Positions 1-5,698 of a stretch of 7,962 nt of DNA are shown here, one piece after another (position 1 is the stretch's first letter; each line of letters opens with the position of its first letter). Location of the stretch: assembly GCA_964580575.1 (NCBI GenBank), contig CAZOLJ010000133.1, positions 1-7,962 of the forward strand, given 5' to 3'. The notes under the pieces are model-generated. The model did not search any database, had not been told where the DNA came from, and was given only the letters and a program-made list of their open reading frames with translations. This DNA is from CAVPDE01 sp964580575. GTDB taxonomy: Bacteria; Desulfobacterota; DSM-4660; Desulfatiglandales; HGW-15. Both the position numbers and the translations under genes were made by a program.

Positions 1-3
1 CTA

Positions 4-130
4 GCAGGTTGCTGAAAAACGCTCATCTCCGGCGTTGCCCTCATCGCTCGTCACTGCGACGTACTAGACTGTACGTCTCATTCCTCGCGATTTCGGGCGC
101 CTTGTATCTGAACGTTTTTGAGCAACCTGC
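4..130. repeat. Long imperfect palindromic intergenic repeat (MITE/REP-like)
   Basis: The outer arms GCAGGTTGCTGAAAAACG (4-21) and CGTTTTTGAGCAACCTGC (113-130) are reverse complements with one mismatch. The centre is a perfect GACGTAC (58-64) / GTACGTC (71-77) stem with a 6-nt loop, and the stretches between pair imperfectly, so the whole 127 bp folds as one long hairpin. There is no coding capacity. From memory, similar hairpin repeats occur in many copies between genes of Desulfobacterota genomes; that is recollection, not a search. It sits just upstream of the gene at 233 and could act as a transcription boundary or a non-autonomous mobile element. Confidence 0.75.
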
Positions 131-132
131 GT

Positions 133-156
133 GCAGGGTCTTTTTCGACATCCTGC
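133..156. repeat. Degenerate solo end of a related palindromic repeat
   Basis: GCAGG (133-137) and CCTGC (152-156) are inverted around a T-rich loop. The 16 bases at 141-156 (TTTTTCGACATCCTGC) match the right end of the neighbouring repeat (115-130, TTTTTGAGCAACCTGC) at 12 positions. This looks like a diverged second end or a nested related copy abutting the main repeat. It is short, so chance cannot be excluded. Confidence 0.35.
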
Positions 157-232
157 TGGATTTTTGACTTCCCTCTTGGGGGCCTTTCATCCTAGAATAG
201 GTACCCAACAGGACGTTCTCTTAAGGGCGCCT

Positions 233-688
233 ATGGAAAAGCAGATCAAAGACGGCATGGACTCACCCTCGATCACCGAGGAGCAGAAAAGGATTGCCAA
301 GGAAATCGAGGCGGTCTTTGAGAAGTTCTATGGGGGAAAGACCGCCTATTCCAGAGGGCAATTCTACAAAGACGATTTTTTCCTTCGTACAGACTATGCC
401 CTGGTCTTGCTCAACAAGAACAACGAGATTCTGGTGAGTTTCGCCGATCACACGCGACCGAGTTACGCCGCTCTTTTCGCTTTCATGTTGGAAGGCATTG
501 AGGGATCGGACCTATTTATCTGTGAAGATTACAAAACGGACGAGGATGGAAGCATGGTCTGTGACGAAGAGGATGGAAGCACGACCGCAGCCATTATCTG
601 GGATCAGAAAGAACGCTATTACATCATGCTCAAGCGAAAAGTTGAACACATCGTGATCCGAAGAACCAGAAAACCACCCGCAAAATAG
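233..688 (+). CDS. Small protein of unknown function (~151 aa)
   Basis: I do not recognise a family. The product is acidic in its first two thirds and ends in a basic tail (RKPPAK). It has no signal peptide, membrane segment or cysteine pair motif, so it is probably cytosolic. It opens with a charged helix-like stretch (SITEEQKRIAKEIEAVFEKF), then alternates predicted strands such as YALVLLNKNNEILVSFAD and TTAAIIWDQKERYYIMLKRK, which suggests a small alpha/beta fold. I chose ATG 233 because the frame upstream, back to a GTG at 131, translates repeat-derived sequence. ATG 257 (143 aa) is also possible, and neither has a strong ribosome site (AGGG lies 6 nt before ATG 233). The coding sequence looks intact. 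No neighbour in the same operon is evident. Confidence 0.6.
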   Translation: MEKQIKDGMDSPSITEEQKRIAKEIEAVFEKFYGGKTAYSRGQFYKDDFFLRTDYALVLLNKNNEILVSFADHTRPSYAALFAFMLEGIEGSDLFICEDYKTDEDGSMVCDEEDGSTTAAIIWDQKERYYIMLKRKVEHIVIRRTRKPPAK

Positions 689-733
689 GAGTGTTTCGAT
701 TTTCAACTCCCCAAGTTCCTGCTCACACCCTTC

Positions 734-928
734 ATGTTTTACCTCGCCTTAAGATTTCTTAGGAGTCGTAAGGGCTTTCCGAGAAATACCGAACCTCGGT
801 CGGAATTGACAATTCTTGTCTTTTTGCTTCTTGGAGGTGTCCAATCTATAGGGCTCTCTTTTCTGCCTTCCACAATATCTTGTCATCTCATGAATGGAAC
901 AGGTTTTGCTTGCTTATTTCTTGAGTAA
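734..928 (+). pseudogene. Possible decayed start of a LolC/E-like permease gene
   Basis: This 64-codon open frame begins MFYLALRFLRSRKGF, which resembles the first residues of LolC/LolE-type lipoprotein-release permeases (pattern FxxALRYLRxRR before the first membrane segment). A hydrophobic stretch containing LGGV follows, with MNG later, again reminiscent of that family's ...GGVALG...VMNGF region. The spacing is wrong, codon choice is less GC-rich than in the neighbouring genes, and the frame stops at 926-928. It could equally be a chance ORF in a non-coding gap. The resemblance is judged by eye only. Confidence 0.2.
788..844. other. Cluster of three tiny perfect hairpins in a 451-bp gap
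   Basis: Three perfect 5-bp stems with short loops lie in a row: ACCGA-ACC-TCGGT (788-800), GACAA-TTC-TTGTC (808-820) and TTGGA-GGTG-TCCAA (831-844). They lie in the gap between the small gene ending at 688 and the acyltransferase at 1140. They may be operators, a small structured RNA, or coincidence. No T-tract follows that would make any of them a terminator. Confidence 0.3.
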
Positions 929-949
929 TCGAGAGAAGGCAGGTATAAA
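921..949 (+). promoter_or_regulatory. Predicted sigma70-type promoter of the acyltransferase gene
   Basis: TTGAGT (921-926) and TATAAA (944-949) are separated by exactly 17 bp, giving 4/6 and 5/6 matches to the consensus. It reads towards the gene at 1140 and would leave a leader of roughly 180 nt, unusually long for an unregulated gene. Confidence 0.5.
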
Positions 950-950
950 T

Positions 951-1155
951 AGGAGGTATTGCCCATCTGTATGGCCGAGTTCGAGGCGATGGCGGTTGGT
1001 TCTCTGCTGCCAGGAAGGAACCGTGACAGGGAGAAAGTGTTTTGTCCGTAAGCTATACCGAAAGGTCGAAAGTAGTCTGAGTCACTATGTTGTTAAAGAC
1101 GGAAACGGTAATCGGAGCTGAAGGGATCGAAGAAAAGGCATGGCAAGAAACCTGA
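951..1155 (+). other. Long leader with two possible mini-ORFs
   Basis: Just after the predicted promoter is AGGAGGT (951-957), followed 13 nt later by ATG 971 of a 26-codon frame (971-1051, MAEFEAMAVG...). A second frame of 22 codons (1087-1155, MLLKTETVIG...) overlaps the first codons of the acyltransferase gene. GGTTC (988-992 region) and GAACC can also pair in the leader RNA. The strong Shine-Dalgarno-like sequence has no well-spaced gene start, which is why I mention it. Translation of either frame is unproven and no known riboswitch pattern was recognised. Confidence 0.2.
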
Positions 1156-2114
1156 GCTCTTTCCTGCAGTGGCAGCCGAACGTCTTTTTGATTCAAAAAA
1201 TGGGATGGCCCATGGCGTTCAGGTACGTCTCCTTTCTGGGGAGCCTTTATTACTTCTTCCGTGCCAAAGAAAAAAAAAAGATCATTGACTCCATTCAGCA
1301 TGCTTTCGCAGAGACCAAGCACTCGCAAGAAATCAGAACGATCACAAGAGACGTGTTCAGGGGCATCCTGCATCACTATTGTGAAAAGCTTTTCAACGCC
1401 TATGAATCCGTTCCGAACCTTAAAGCTTTTTTTGACCAAAGCATCGAGGCTCCTTCTCTCCACAAAATCGACGATGCATTGAAGCAGAAGAAAGGGATCT
1501 TGTTTGTCACAGGCCACTTCGGAGGAATCGAATACATTCCCATCTTTCTTTCCCTCCACGGATATCCCATAACGGTGATCATCAAGTGCGCCACGGATCA
1601 GTTAAAAGAGAGGCTTCATGCAAGAGCGAGAGAACTGGCGATTAGGGTGATCGATGCGGATCAGGAGAATGTGCTGGGCGCCATCATCCGGGACCTCAGA
1701 GAGAACAGGGTGGTTTTCATCGAGTGTGATGAAATCGAAGAATGGAAGCCGTCCAAAACGGAAAAGATGTCCTTCCTCGGGAAAAGAATTGGTGTGGACA
1801 AAACGATCAATCTCCTCCAGCGCCGATCCGGCGCCCAGGTCGTTTTCGGCCTTCTCCACAGAGTGTCCCTTGAAAAGTACTCTTTCATTATGCAGAGCTA
1901 TCAAGATGTCATGGAAAACGGACCGGTTTCCGTAGCTTCCATCGGCGCAGGCCTGCTGAAAGTGTTTGAGCGTTATGTTTGGCAGTACCCTGACCGATGG
2001 TATCAGTGGAAAAAATTCTCGGAATTCGGCGTGTCTTCTAGAACATCTCTTCAACCCGCTCAATCCCCGAACCTGTCCGCGTTCCGGACCGCTCCATCCT
2101 CCCGAAGGGTGTGA
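1140..2114 (+). CDS. LpxL/HtrB-family lysophospholipid (lipid A-type) acyltransferase
   Basis: The 324-aa product belongs to the LpxL/HtrB/MsbB family, which transfers fatty acyl chains from acyl-ACP to a lipid acceptor, classically the lipid A precursor, at the inner face of the cytoplasmic membrane. The key signature is TGHFGGIEYIP, giving the HX4E catalytic pair His126 and Glu131. Family-like segments before and after are RAKEKKKIIDSIQHAF (41-56), IIRDLRENRVVFIECDE (182-198), KMSFLGKRIGVDKTINL (209-225) and the C-terminal QYPDRWYQWKKF (282-293, matching the usual PEQW..W..RF). The N-terminal part is moderately hydrophobic (GWPMAFRYVSFLGSLYYFF), consistent with membrane attachment. Length is close to the usual ~300 aa plus a 28-residue Ser/Arg/Pro-rich tail of no obvious function. 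ATG 1140 keeps the full family N-terminus, although its ribosome site is weak. No lipid A operon genes flank it, so the true acceptor is uncertain. Confidence 0.85.
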   Translation: MARNLSSFLQWQPNVFLIQKMGWPMAFRYVSFLGSLYYFFRAKEKKKIIDSIQHAFAETKHSQEIRTITRDVFRGILHHYCEKLFNAYESVPNLKAFFDQSIEAPSLHKIDDALKQKKGILFVTGHFGGIEYIPIFLSLHGYPITVIIKCATDQLKERLHARARELAIRVIDADQENVLGAIIRDLRENRVVFIECDEIEEWKPSKTEKMSFLGKRIGVDKTINLLQRRSGAQVVFGLLHRVSLEKYSFIMQSYQDVMENGPVSVASIGAGLLKVFERYVWQYPDRWYQWKKFSEFGVSSRTSLQPAQSPNLSAFRTAPSSRRV

Positions 2115-2150
2115 AGTTTTTTTCTCTTTAGCTTTCCATCACACCCCTCG
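2103..2150. repeat. Inverted repeat spanning the acyltransferase stop codon
   Basis: CGAAGGGTGTGA (2103-2114) and TCACACCCCTCG (2139-2150) pair at 11 of 12 positions. The first arm ends in the stop codon of the acyltransferase gene. The T-run (2117-2123) lies in the 24-nt loop and not after the stem, so this is not a textbook intrinsic terminator, though it may end or stabilise the transcript. Confidence 0.5.
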
Positions 2151-2162
2151 AGAGGCCGCGCC

Positions 2163-2191
2163 TTGCCATACCTACTCACCCATGCTATAGG
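2163..2191 (+). promoter_or_regulatory. Predicted sigma70-type promoter
   Basis: TTGCCA (2163-2168), a 17-bp spacer and TATAGG (2186-2191) precede the start codon at 2222, with AAGGA (2211-2215) 6 nt before the ATG. The promoter and ribosome site of the decayed molybdopterin gene appear preserved. It may now serve the flavoprotein gene at 2740, for which I see no convincing closer promoter. Confidence 0.5.
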
Positions 2192-2221
2192 GGCAAGAGA
2201 AAATCGACGAAAGGAACAGGA

Positions 2222-2683
2222 ATGACCGAAGCAATTCTCTGGAAGCGGACCCACTGCTCACGAATGGATCACGGCGGATGCAGCCTCCTCGTCGGTGTGC
2301 GAGGGAACCGGATTGTTGANNNNNNNNNNNNNNNNNNNNNNNNNNNNNNNNNNNNNNNNNNNNNNNNNNNNNNNNNNNNNNNNNNNNNNNNNNNNNNNNN
2401 NNNNNNNNNNNNNNNNNNNCTGAACAAAGGCGATGTTTGCCCTAAAGGACGGGACCGAACTCATGGTCATCGATCCGAGAAAAACCGAATCGGCGGCAAG
2501 GGCGAAATTCCGGCTCCAGCCGCAGCCGGACAGGGGATCTCCGACAACGATGAAATCGTGATCGAGACAAAAGCCGGCTCTATCACACAAGTGGCTCGCG
2601 TGACGGACCGGATTCACCCGCGAGTCGTGAACGCCGCTTTCGGATTTGCCTTCAGGGGGTTTCTCTTGAAAATGAAAGGATGA
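2222..2683 (+). pseudogene. Collapsed molybdopterin oxidoreductase (Fe-S, DPR and C-terminal fragments)
   Basis: These are remnants of a molybdopterin-guanine-dinucleotide enzyme of the DMSO reductase superfamily, normally around 650-750 aa or more. Piece 1 (from ATG 2222) has CSRMDHGGCSLLVGV...NRIV, the start of the N-terminal Fe-S motif. After the N gap comes LNKGDVCPKGR with the last cysteine of that cluster. Piece 2 (about 2445-2550, shifted by one base) reads KDGTELMVIDPRKTESAARA, the usual central motif IDPRRTETA. Piece 3, back in the first frame (about 2527-2665), reads GISDNDEIVIETKAGSITQ followed by a DRIHPRVV motif, typical of the C-terminal cofactor-binding domain. Most of the catalytic core is missing, so the locus cannot encode a working enzyme as assembled. 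Either it is a true deletion-riddled pseudogene or a chimeric assembly around the gap. The substrate cannot be inferred. Confidence 0.8.
2320..2419. other. Scaffold gap of exactly 100 N
   Basis: One hundred consecutive N bases, a conventional placeholder length for a gap of unknown size. The flanks are NRIV(E/D) and LNKGDVCPKGR, which in this enzyme family are usually only about ten residues apart, so the true missing length may be nearer 25-35 bp if both flanks belong to one gene. Confidence 0.95.
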
Positions 2684-2726
2684 CGATTAGCTTTTGCAAT
2701 AATGTACTTGGTCAAGCCTGGCGCAT

Positions 2727-2734
2727 GGAGGTGA
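2727..2734 (+). promoter_or_regulatory. Strong ribosome binding site fixing the flavoprotein start
   Basis: GGAGGTGA lies 5 nt before ATG 2740. This favours 2740 over the in-frame ATG at 2680 (which would overlap the pseudogene stop as ATGA) and over the ATG at 2725. Confidence 0.8.
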
Positions 2735-2739
2735 CGGTG

Positions 2740-4374
2740 ATGGATGAACAACTCAAGGATGCCCAAGCCGAGAGAGCGGCCATGGAGCAGCTTCAGGCTC
2801 AACTGAAGTCCATCTTCAAGAATCTGCCTCACGAGGTCCCGCTCCTTCTCTTCACTCAGCCCGGGAAAAACGATCTCTTCATCGCAGCCTGCCGATTCCT
2901 GGTGAGAGCCGTTCGGGAAGTGACTCCTAAAGTCACCTTACGCGAGTACGACCTCAAGCACGCCATGGCAAAAGAGATGAACGTCACTCGTGCTCCCACG
3001 CTGGTTTTTGATCCGGATCGATACAAGATTCGCTGGCTCGGCGCTCCCATCGGGGAGGAGGCGAGAACCTTTGTGGAAGCGGTTCTGATGATGGGGAACC
3101 GGTCGAGCGGTCTGAGCCAGGAGTCTCTTAAAGTGCTTAAGAAGATCAGTTCACCAAGAGGGGTAAAGGTTTTTGTGAGCCCCTCCTGCCCCTACTGCCC
3201 CCAGCAGGCGGTGAACGCGCTGAAGGCGGCTGTCGAAAGACCGGACCTGATATCCCTCGAAATCATCGATATCCAGGCCAACCCGGATCTGGCAGATCAG
3301 TACTCCGCTCAGAGCGTGCCCCAGACCTATGCGAATGAAGTCCTCATTGCCCAGGGCGCTCAAGCGGAGGAGCTGTTCATGCTCTCTCTCGACAGGATGG
3401 AACAGCAGACGCTCTTCATACCCGACAGCGATGCCCAGGAAGTCGAGGCGGACCTCGTGATCATCGGCGGGGGTCCGGCCGGCCTCACAGCCGGCATTTA
3501 CGCTGCGCGCAGCGGACTGCGTTCCGTGATCATCGAAAAAGGAGCCCTGGGAGGTCAGGTCGCCACAACCCCTGTGGTGGAGAATTACCCCGGCCTCACG
3601 CAGGTCGGAGGCAAGACCCTGGTGGACCTCATGACGACCCACGCGCTCCAATACGCCAACATCTTCCAGGGCGAAGAAGTGATGGACATCCGGCCCGGAG
3701 ACCCGATCACCGTCCTGACCAGCAGAAGGCGGTTTCTGGCCAAGGCCGTGCTGCTGGCCACCGGCGCCAGCTACAAGCACCTGGGAGCCCCTGGAGAATC
3801 AAGACTCTCAGGCCACGGGGTGAGCTACTGCAGCACTTGCGACGGCCCCCTGTTCAAGGGGAAAAAGGTGGTCATCGCGGGCGGAGGAAACAGCGCGGTC
3901 ACTGAAGCGCTGCACCTTCACAACATCGGCGTTCAGGTGACTATCGTTCACCGCAGGGACGCGCTCCGAGCGCAGGAGCATTTGACCAAGAACATCTCTG
4001 CCAACAAGATCCCGGTCTTGTTCGACACGGAAATCAAAGAGATTCGGGGCAAAGATCGGGTCGAGGACGTGCTCCTTTACAACGTGAAGACAAAAGAGAC
4101 AAAACCCATGAAGGTGGACGGGGTCTTCATCGCCATCGGCTACACCCCCGCGGTGGAACTCGCTAAGAAACTGGGCATCGAGCTGACGCCGGAAGGCTAT
4201 ATCAAGAGGGATTCACGTCACCGGACCAACATACCGGGCATTTACACGGCAGGAGATGTGGAAGGCGGGTACAAGCAGATCGTCACGGCCACCGGTCAGG
4301 GGGCGGAAGCGGCGCTCGCCATCTTCGAGGATCTCGTCAACCCTTACTGGAAATCCAAGTCGGCGGCTGCCTAG
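2740..4374 (+). CDS. AhpF-like flavoprotein disulfide reductase (tandem thioredoxin folds + thioredoxin reductase)
   Basis: The 544-aa cytosolic flavoenzyme would pass electrons from NAD(P)H via FAD and a CxxC pair to an N-terminal thioredoxin-like module and on to a partner. Residues ~10-120 form a first thioredoxin-like fold without a CxxC but with the cis-Pro motif APT (85-87). Residues ~140-230 form a second fold with CPYC (150-153) and cis-Pro SVPQ (192-195). Residues ~235-544 form a low-molecular-weight thioredoxin reductase: GGGPAG (243-248) for FAD, CSTCDG (364-369) redox pair, GGGNSA (381-386) and HRRD (404-407) for the nicotinamide cofactor, and GDVEGGYKQI (505-514) near the C-terminus. 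An inactive first fold plus an active second fold is the architecture of AhpF (~520 aa), but the reductase part also resembles TrxB, and no ahpC, bcp or trxA lies nearby. The HRRD motif suggests NADPH may be accepted; this is inference. The gene looks intact and meets the next gene tail to tail. Confidence 0.88.
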   Translation: MDEQLKDAQAERAAMEQLQAQLKSIFKNLPHEVPLLLFTQPGKNDLFIAACRFLVRAVREVTPKVTLREYDLKHAMAKEMNVTRAPTLVFDPDRYKIRWLGAPIGEEARTFVEAVLMMGNRSSGLSQESLKVLKKISSPRGVKVFVSPSCPYCPQQAVNALKAAVERPDLISLEIIDIQANPDLADQYSAQSVPQTYANEVLIAQGAQAEELFMLSLDRMEQQTLFIPDSDAQEVEADLVIIGGGPAGLTAGIYAARSGLRSVIIEKGALGGQVATTPVVENYPGLTQVGGKTLVDLMTTHALQYANIFQGEEVMDIRPGDPITVLTSRRRFLAKAVLLATGASYKHLGAPGESRLSGHGVSYCSTCDGPLFKGKKVVIAGGGNSAVTEALHLHNIGVQVTIVHRRDALRAQEHLTKNISANKIPVLFDTEIKEIRGKDRVEDVLLYNVKTKETKPMKVDGVFIAIGYTPAVELAKKLGIELTPEGYIKRDSRHRTNIPGIYTAGDVEGGYKQIVTATGQGAEAALAIFEDLVNPYWKSKSAAA

Positions 4375-4670
4375 CGAAGATCCTCTTCCTCCGACGGCTG
4401 TGGGTTCTTTCTTCGCCTTGTGAAAATGATTTTGTACTGATCCTCAAAACCGTCGAAGCAAACCCGGCACTCTCCCTTGTCCTTGTGCTCTTCCGTGCCC
4501 GAGCACGTGTCGCACGCCTGTCCTTTCGGCAGGGGTTCGAGATGCACGTCAAAGCCCAGTTCGCCGTAAAGAGCCGCCGCTTCACTCAATCGCGGTCCGC
4601 TCGCAACGAACTGCCTGACCCACCCTTGTTTCTCGAGTTCTCCCAGATTCGACCGGCGATCATTCCCCAT
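4371..4670 (-). CDS. 99-aa four-cysteine (zinc-ribbon-like) protein of unknown function
   Basis: I do not recognise a named family. The distinctive feature is CDTC (53-56) and CRVC (68-71), two CxxC knuckles 11 residues apart, suggesting a structural Zn site or, less likely, an Fe-S site. The N-terminal half (ELEKQGWVRQFVASGPRLSE, then a LYGELGFDVHLEPLP stretch) looks like a small alpha/beta domain that pairs a helix with a 'GFDVHLEPL' strand. The C-terminus is charged (RRRKNPQPSEEEDLR). There is no signal peptide, so it is probably cytosolic. The start overlaps the upstream gene by 11 bp (4660-4670), with GAGG 6 nt before ATG, so translation is probably coupled. Its stop (4371-4373) shares the palindrome CTAG with the stop of the flavoprotein gene on the other strand. 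Confidence 0.75.
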   Translation of the reverse strand: MGNDRRSNLGELEKQGWVRQFVASGPRLSEAAALYGELGFDVHLEPLPKGQACDTCSGTEEHKDKGECRVCFDGFEDQYKIIFTRRRKNPQPSEEEDLR

Positions 4671-5487
4671 GAAGGTCCTCTTCTCTGATAAAGCCTATGG
4701 TTTTCCCGGAAAGACGCCTCGCGATCCCGCTGGCGGAGCTTCGCTCCAGGAGAGGAAACCGCCTCAGGACGACTGCATCCCTTAGGGACGCCTCTTCTGC
4801 CGGCCCCTCCCCCCATTCCTCCCATGTGTCGCACAGGTGCTGGAAGACCCCAGGGTTGAGAGTGAGCAGGACCTCATCGCCTCTCCAGTGCTCTTCAAAA
4901 AGAGAAAACCAGGCCTCCAGCACCTGGCCCATGCCGGTGTCAGAAAGGATGGGAGAGCCTTGGCTCTCAGGCAGGTCGGACAAAGGCCCTGGAGCGTCTT
5001 CTTCCTCGATCACTCCCTTGAGAGGCGAGTCCTTTCCCTTCAGAGTCTTGAGCAGATCCTCAGCCTCTTGTCCCTCCTCCCGGATCTCGCGGGCCAGATG
5101 GAGCAAGAGGTTCCATTTCAACGCGCTTCTTTTCCGCTCTTCATCAGGCCGGTCTTGCTTTCCGCGCAGCTCGCCCCTGATCTCCCAGGTAGCCTCTTCT
5201 CCGCGAGACCTCTGTTCCTTGAAAGCCAAGAACGCATCGAATCCTTTGTCACGGCTTGTCCTGATCCACCCCCGGTACTCTGCAAGGAGCCTATTGAAAT
5301 CCCCGGAAGGTTTAAGATCATCGGGCGGATGAAGAATCTGGATCGCGCCGCTTTGCGAAAGAGGTACAGGCTCATCCATGAACCAGGGCCGGCAGATCTT
5401 GACCGACCCAAAATAAGAAAGAAGGACCTTGGAGGTTTTCTCAGGCACGCTTGAATCAGGGCAAATGATGACACTTGGTTGAGTCAT
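4660..5487 (-). CDS. 275-aa charged protein of unknown function
   Basis: I recognise no domain. The product is soluble, with no signal peptide or membrane helix, and rich in Glu, Arg and Leu. Visible segments are a short N-terminal strand-like region (SVIICPDS...KVLLSYF) and a central helical region with many charged residues (RSALKWNLLLHLAREIREEG, followed by an EDLLKTLKGK stretch). A low-complexity Pro/Ser linker (about 165-185) and a C-terminal Trp-rich segment (VLEAWFSLFEEHW, TWEEWGEG) follow. It is the first gene of a two-gene unit with the four-cysteine protein, overlapping its start by 11 bp. Antisense frames of 205 and 211 codons exist but are Ser/Arg/Pro-rich shadows. The ribosome site is poor (AAGGGG about 11 nt upstream of ATG 5487), so the start is less certain. 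Confidence 0.7.
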   Translation of the reverse strand: MTQPSVIICPDSSVPEKTSKVLLSYFGSVKICRPWFMDEPVPLSQSGAIQILHPPDDLKPSGDFNRLLAEYRGWIRTSRDKGFDAFLAFKEQRSRGEEATWEIRGELRGKQDRPDEERKRSALKWNLLLHLAREIREEGQEAEDLLKTLKGKDSPLKGVIEEEDAPGPLSDLPESQGSPILSDTGMGQVLEAWFSLFEEHWRGDEVLLTLNPGVFQHLCDTWEEWGEGPAEEASLRDAVVLRRFPLLERSSASGIARRLSGKTIGFIREEDLHGE

Positions 5488-5698
5488 TCCAACAGGGACC
5501 CCTTGGTTCGTTTCTTTACAGCCCTCGGTCCTGTTTTACTGAGGGCACAGAAACTCTGTACCACCCTCAAGGACGATAATCAAGACCTGCTGTCTTGTCT
5601 CCATGTGCCTCTTTTCTCTCATAGCTCGTATGCCCGCGGCTTTTCGGATGGCCTCCGAAGCCTTGATCTTCGGTTAGCACACAGTTGCCCGGTCATTT
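5488..5698. other. Intergenic region with three hairpins
   Basis: Between the two minus-strand units lie GCCCTCGGT/ACTGAGGGC (5521-5529 with 5538-5546, one G-T pair), CAAGAC/GTCTTG (5581-5586 with 5592-5597, perfect) and a 9-bp stem with a 2-nt bulge, GGCTTTTCGGA/TCCGAAGCC (5638-5648 with 5654-5662). The last lies 37 bp after the stop of the secreted-protein gene and may end its transcript, although there is no U-tract. The first is in the probable leader of the 275-aa gene. I found no convincing minus-strand promoter here. Confidence 0.35.

Noticed and set aside
164..198. TTGACT ... TAGAAT as a promoter of the first gene
   Set aside because: The hexamers are good but the spacer is 23 bp, too long for a sigma70 promoter.
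131..232. GTG start at 131 extending the first gene by 34 residues
   Set aside because: The extension translates the edge of the palindromic repeat, has no ribosome site, and its composition differs from the rest of the protein.
806..834. TTGACA at 806 as a -35 box
   Set aside because: No acceptable -10 hexamer lies 16-18 bp downstream (TCTTGG at 829).
894..1121. 75-codon plus-strand frame upstream of the acyltransferase
   Set aside because: Basic, Ser/Arg/Cys-rich composition with no family resemblance and no ribosome site. It crosses the predicted promoter.
1053..1559. 168-codon minus-strand frame over the acyltransferase start
   Set aside because: Antisense shadow of a clearly recognisable LpxL-family gene.
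2680..2739. ATG 2680 as the flavoprotein start, overlapping the pseudogene stop as ATGA
   Set aside because: The strong GGAGGTGA site is placed for ATG 2740, and the extra 20 residues show no family similarity.
3151..3780. 209-codon minus-strand frame inside the flavoprotein gene
   Set aside because: Antisense shadow of the CPYC and FAD-binding region; His/Gly-rich as typical for such shadows.
4697..5454. Plus-strand frames of 211 and 205 codons opposite the 275-aa gene
   Set aside because: Ser/Arg/Pro/Leu-rich shadow composition. The minus-strand frame has start-stop coupling with the four-cysteine gene.
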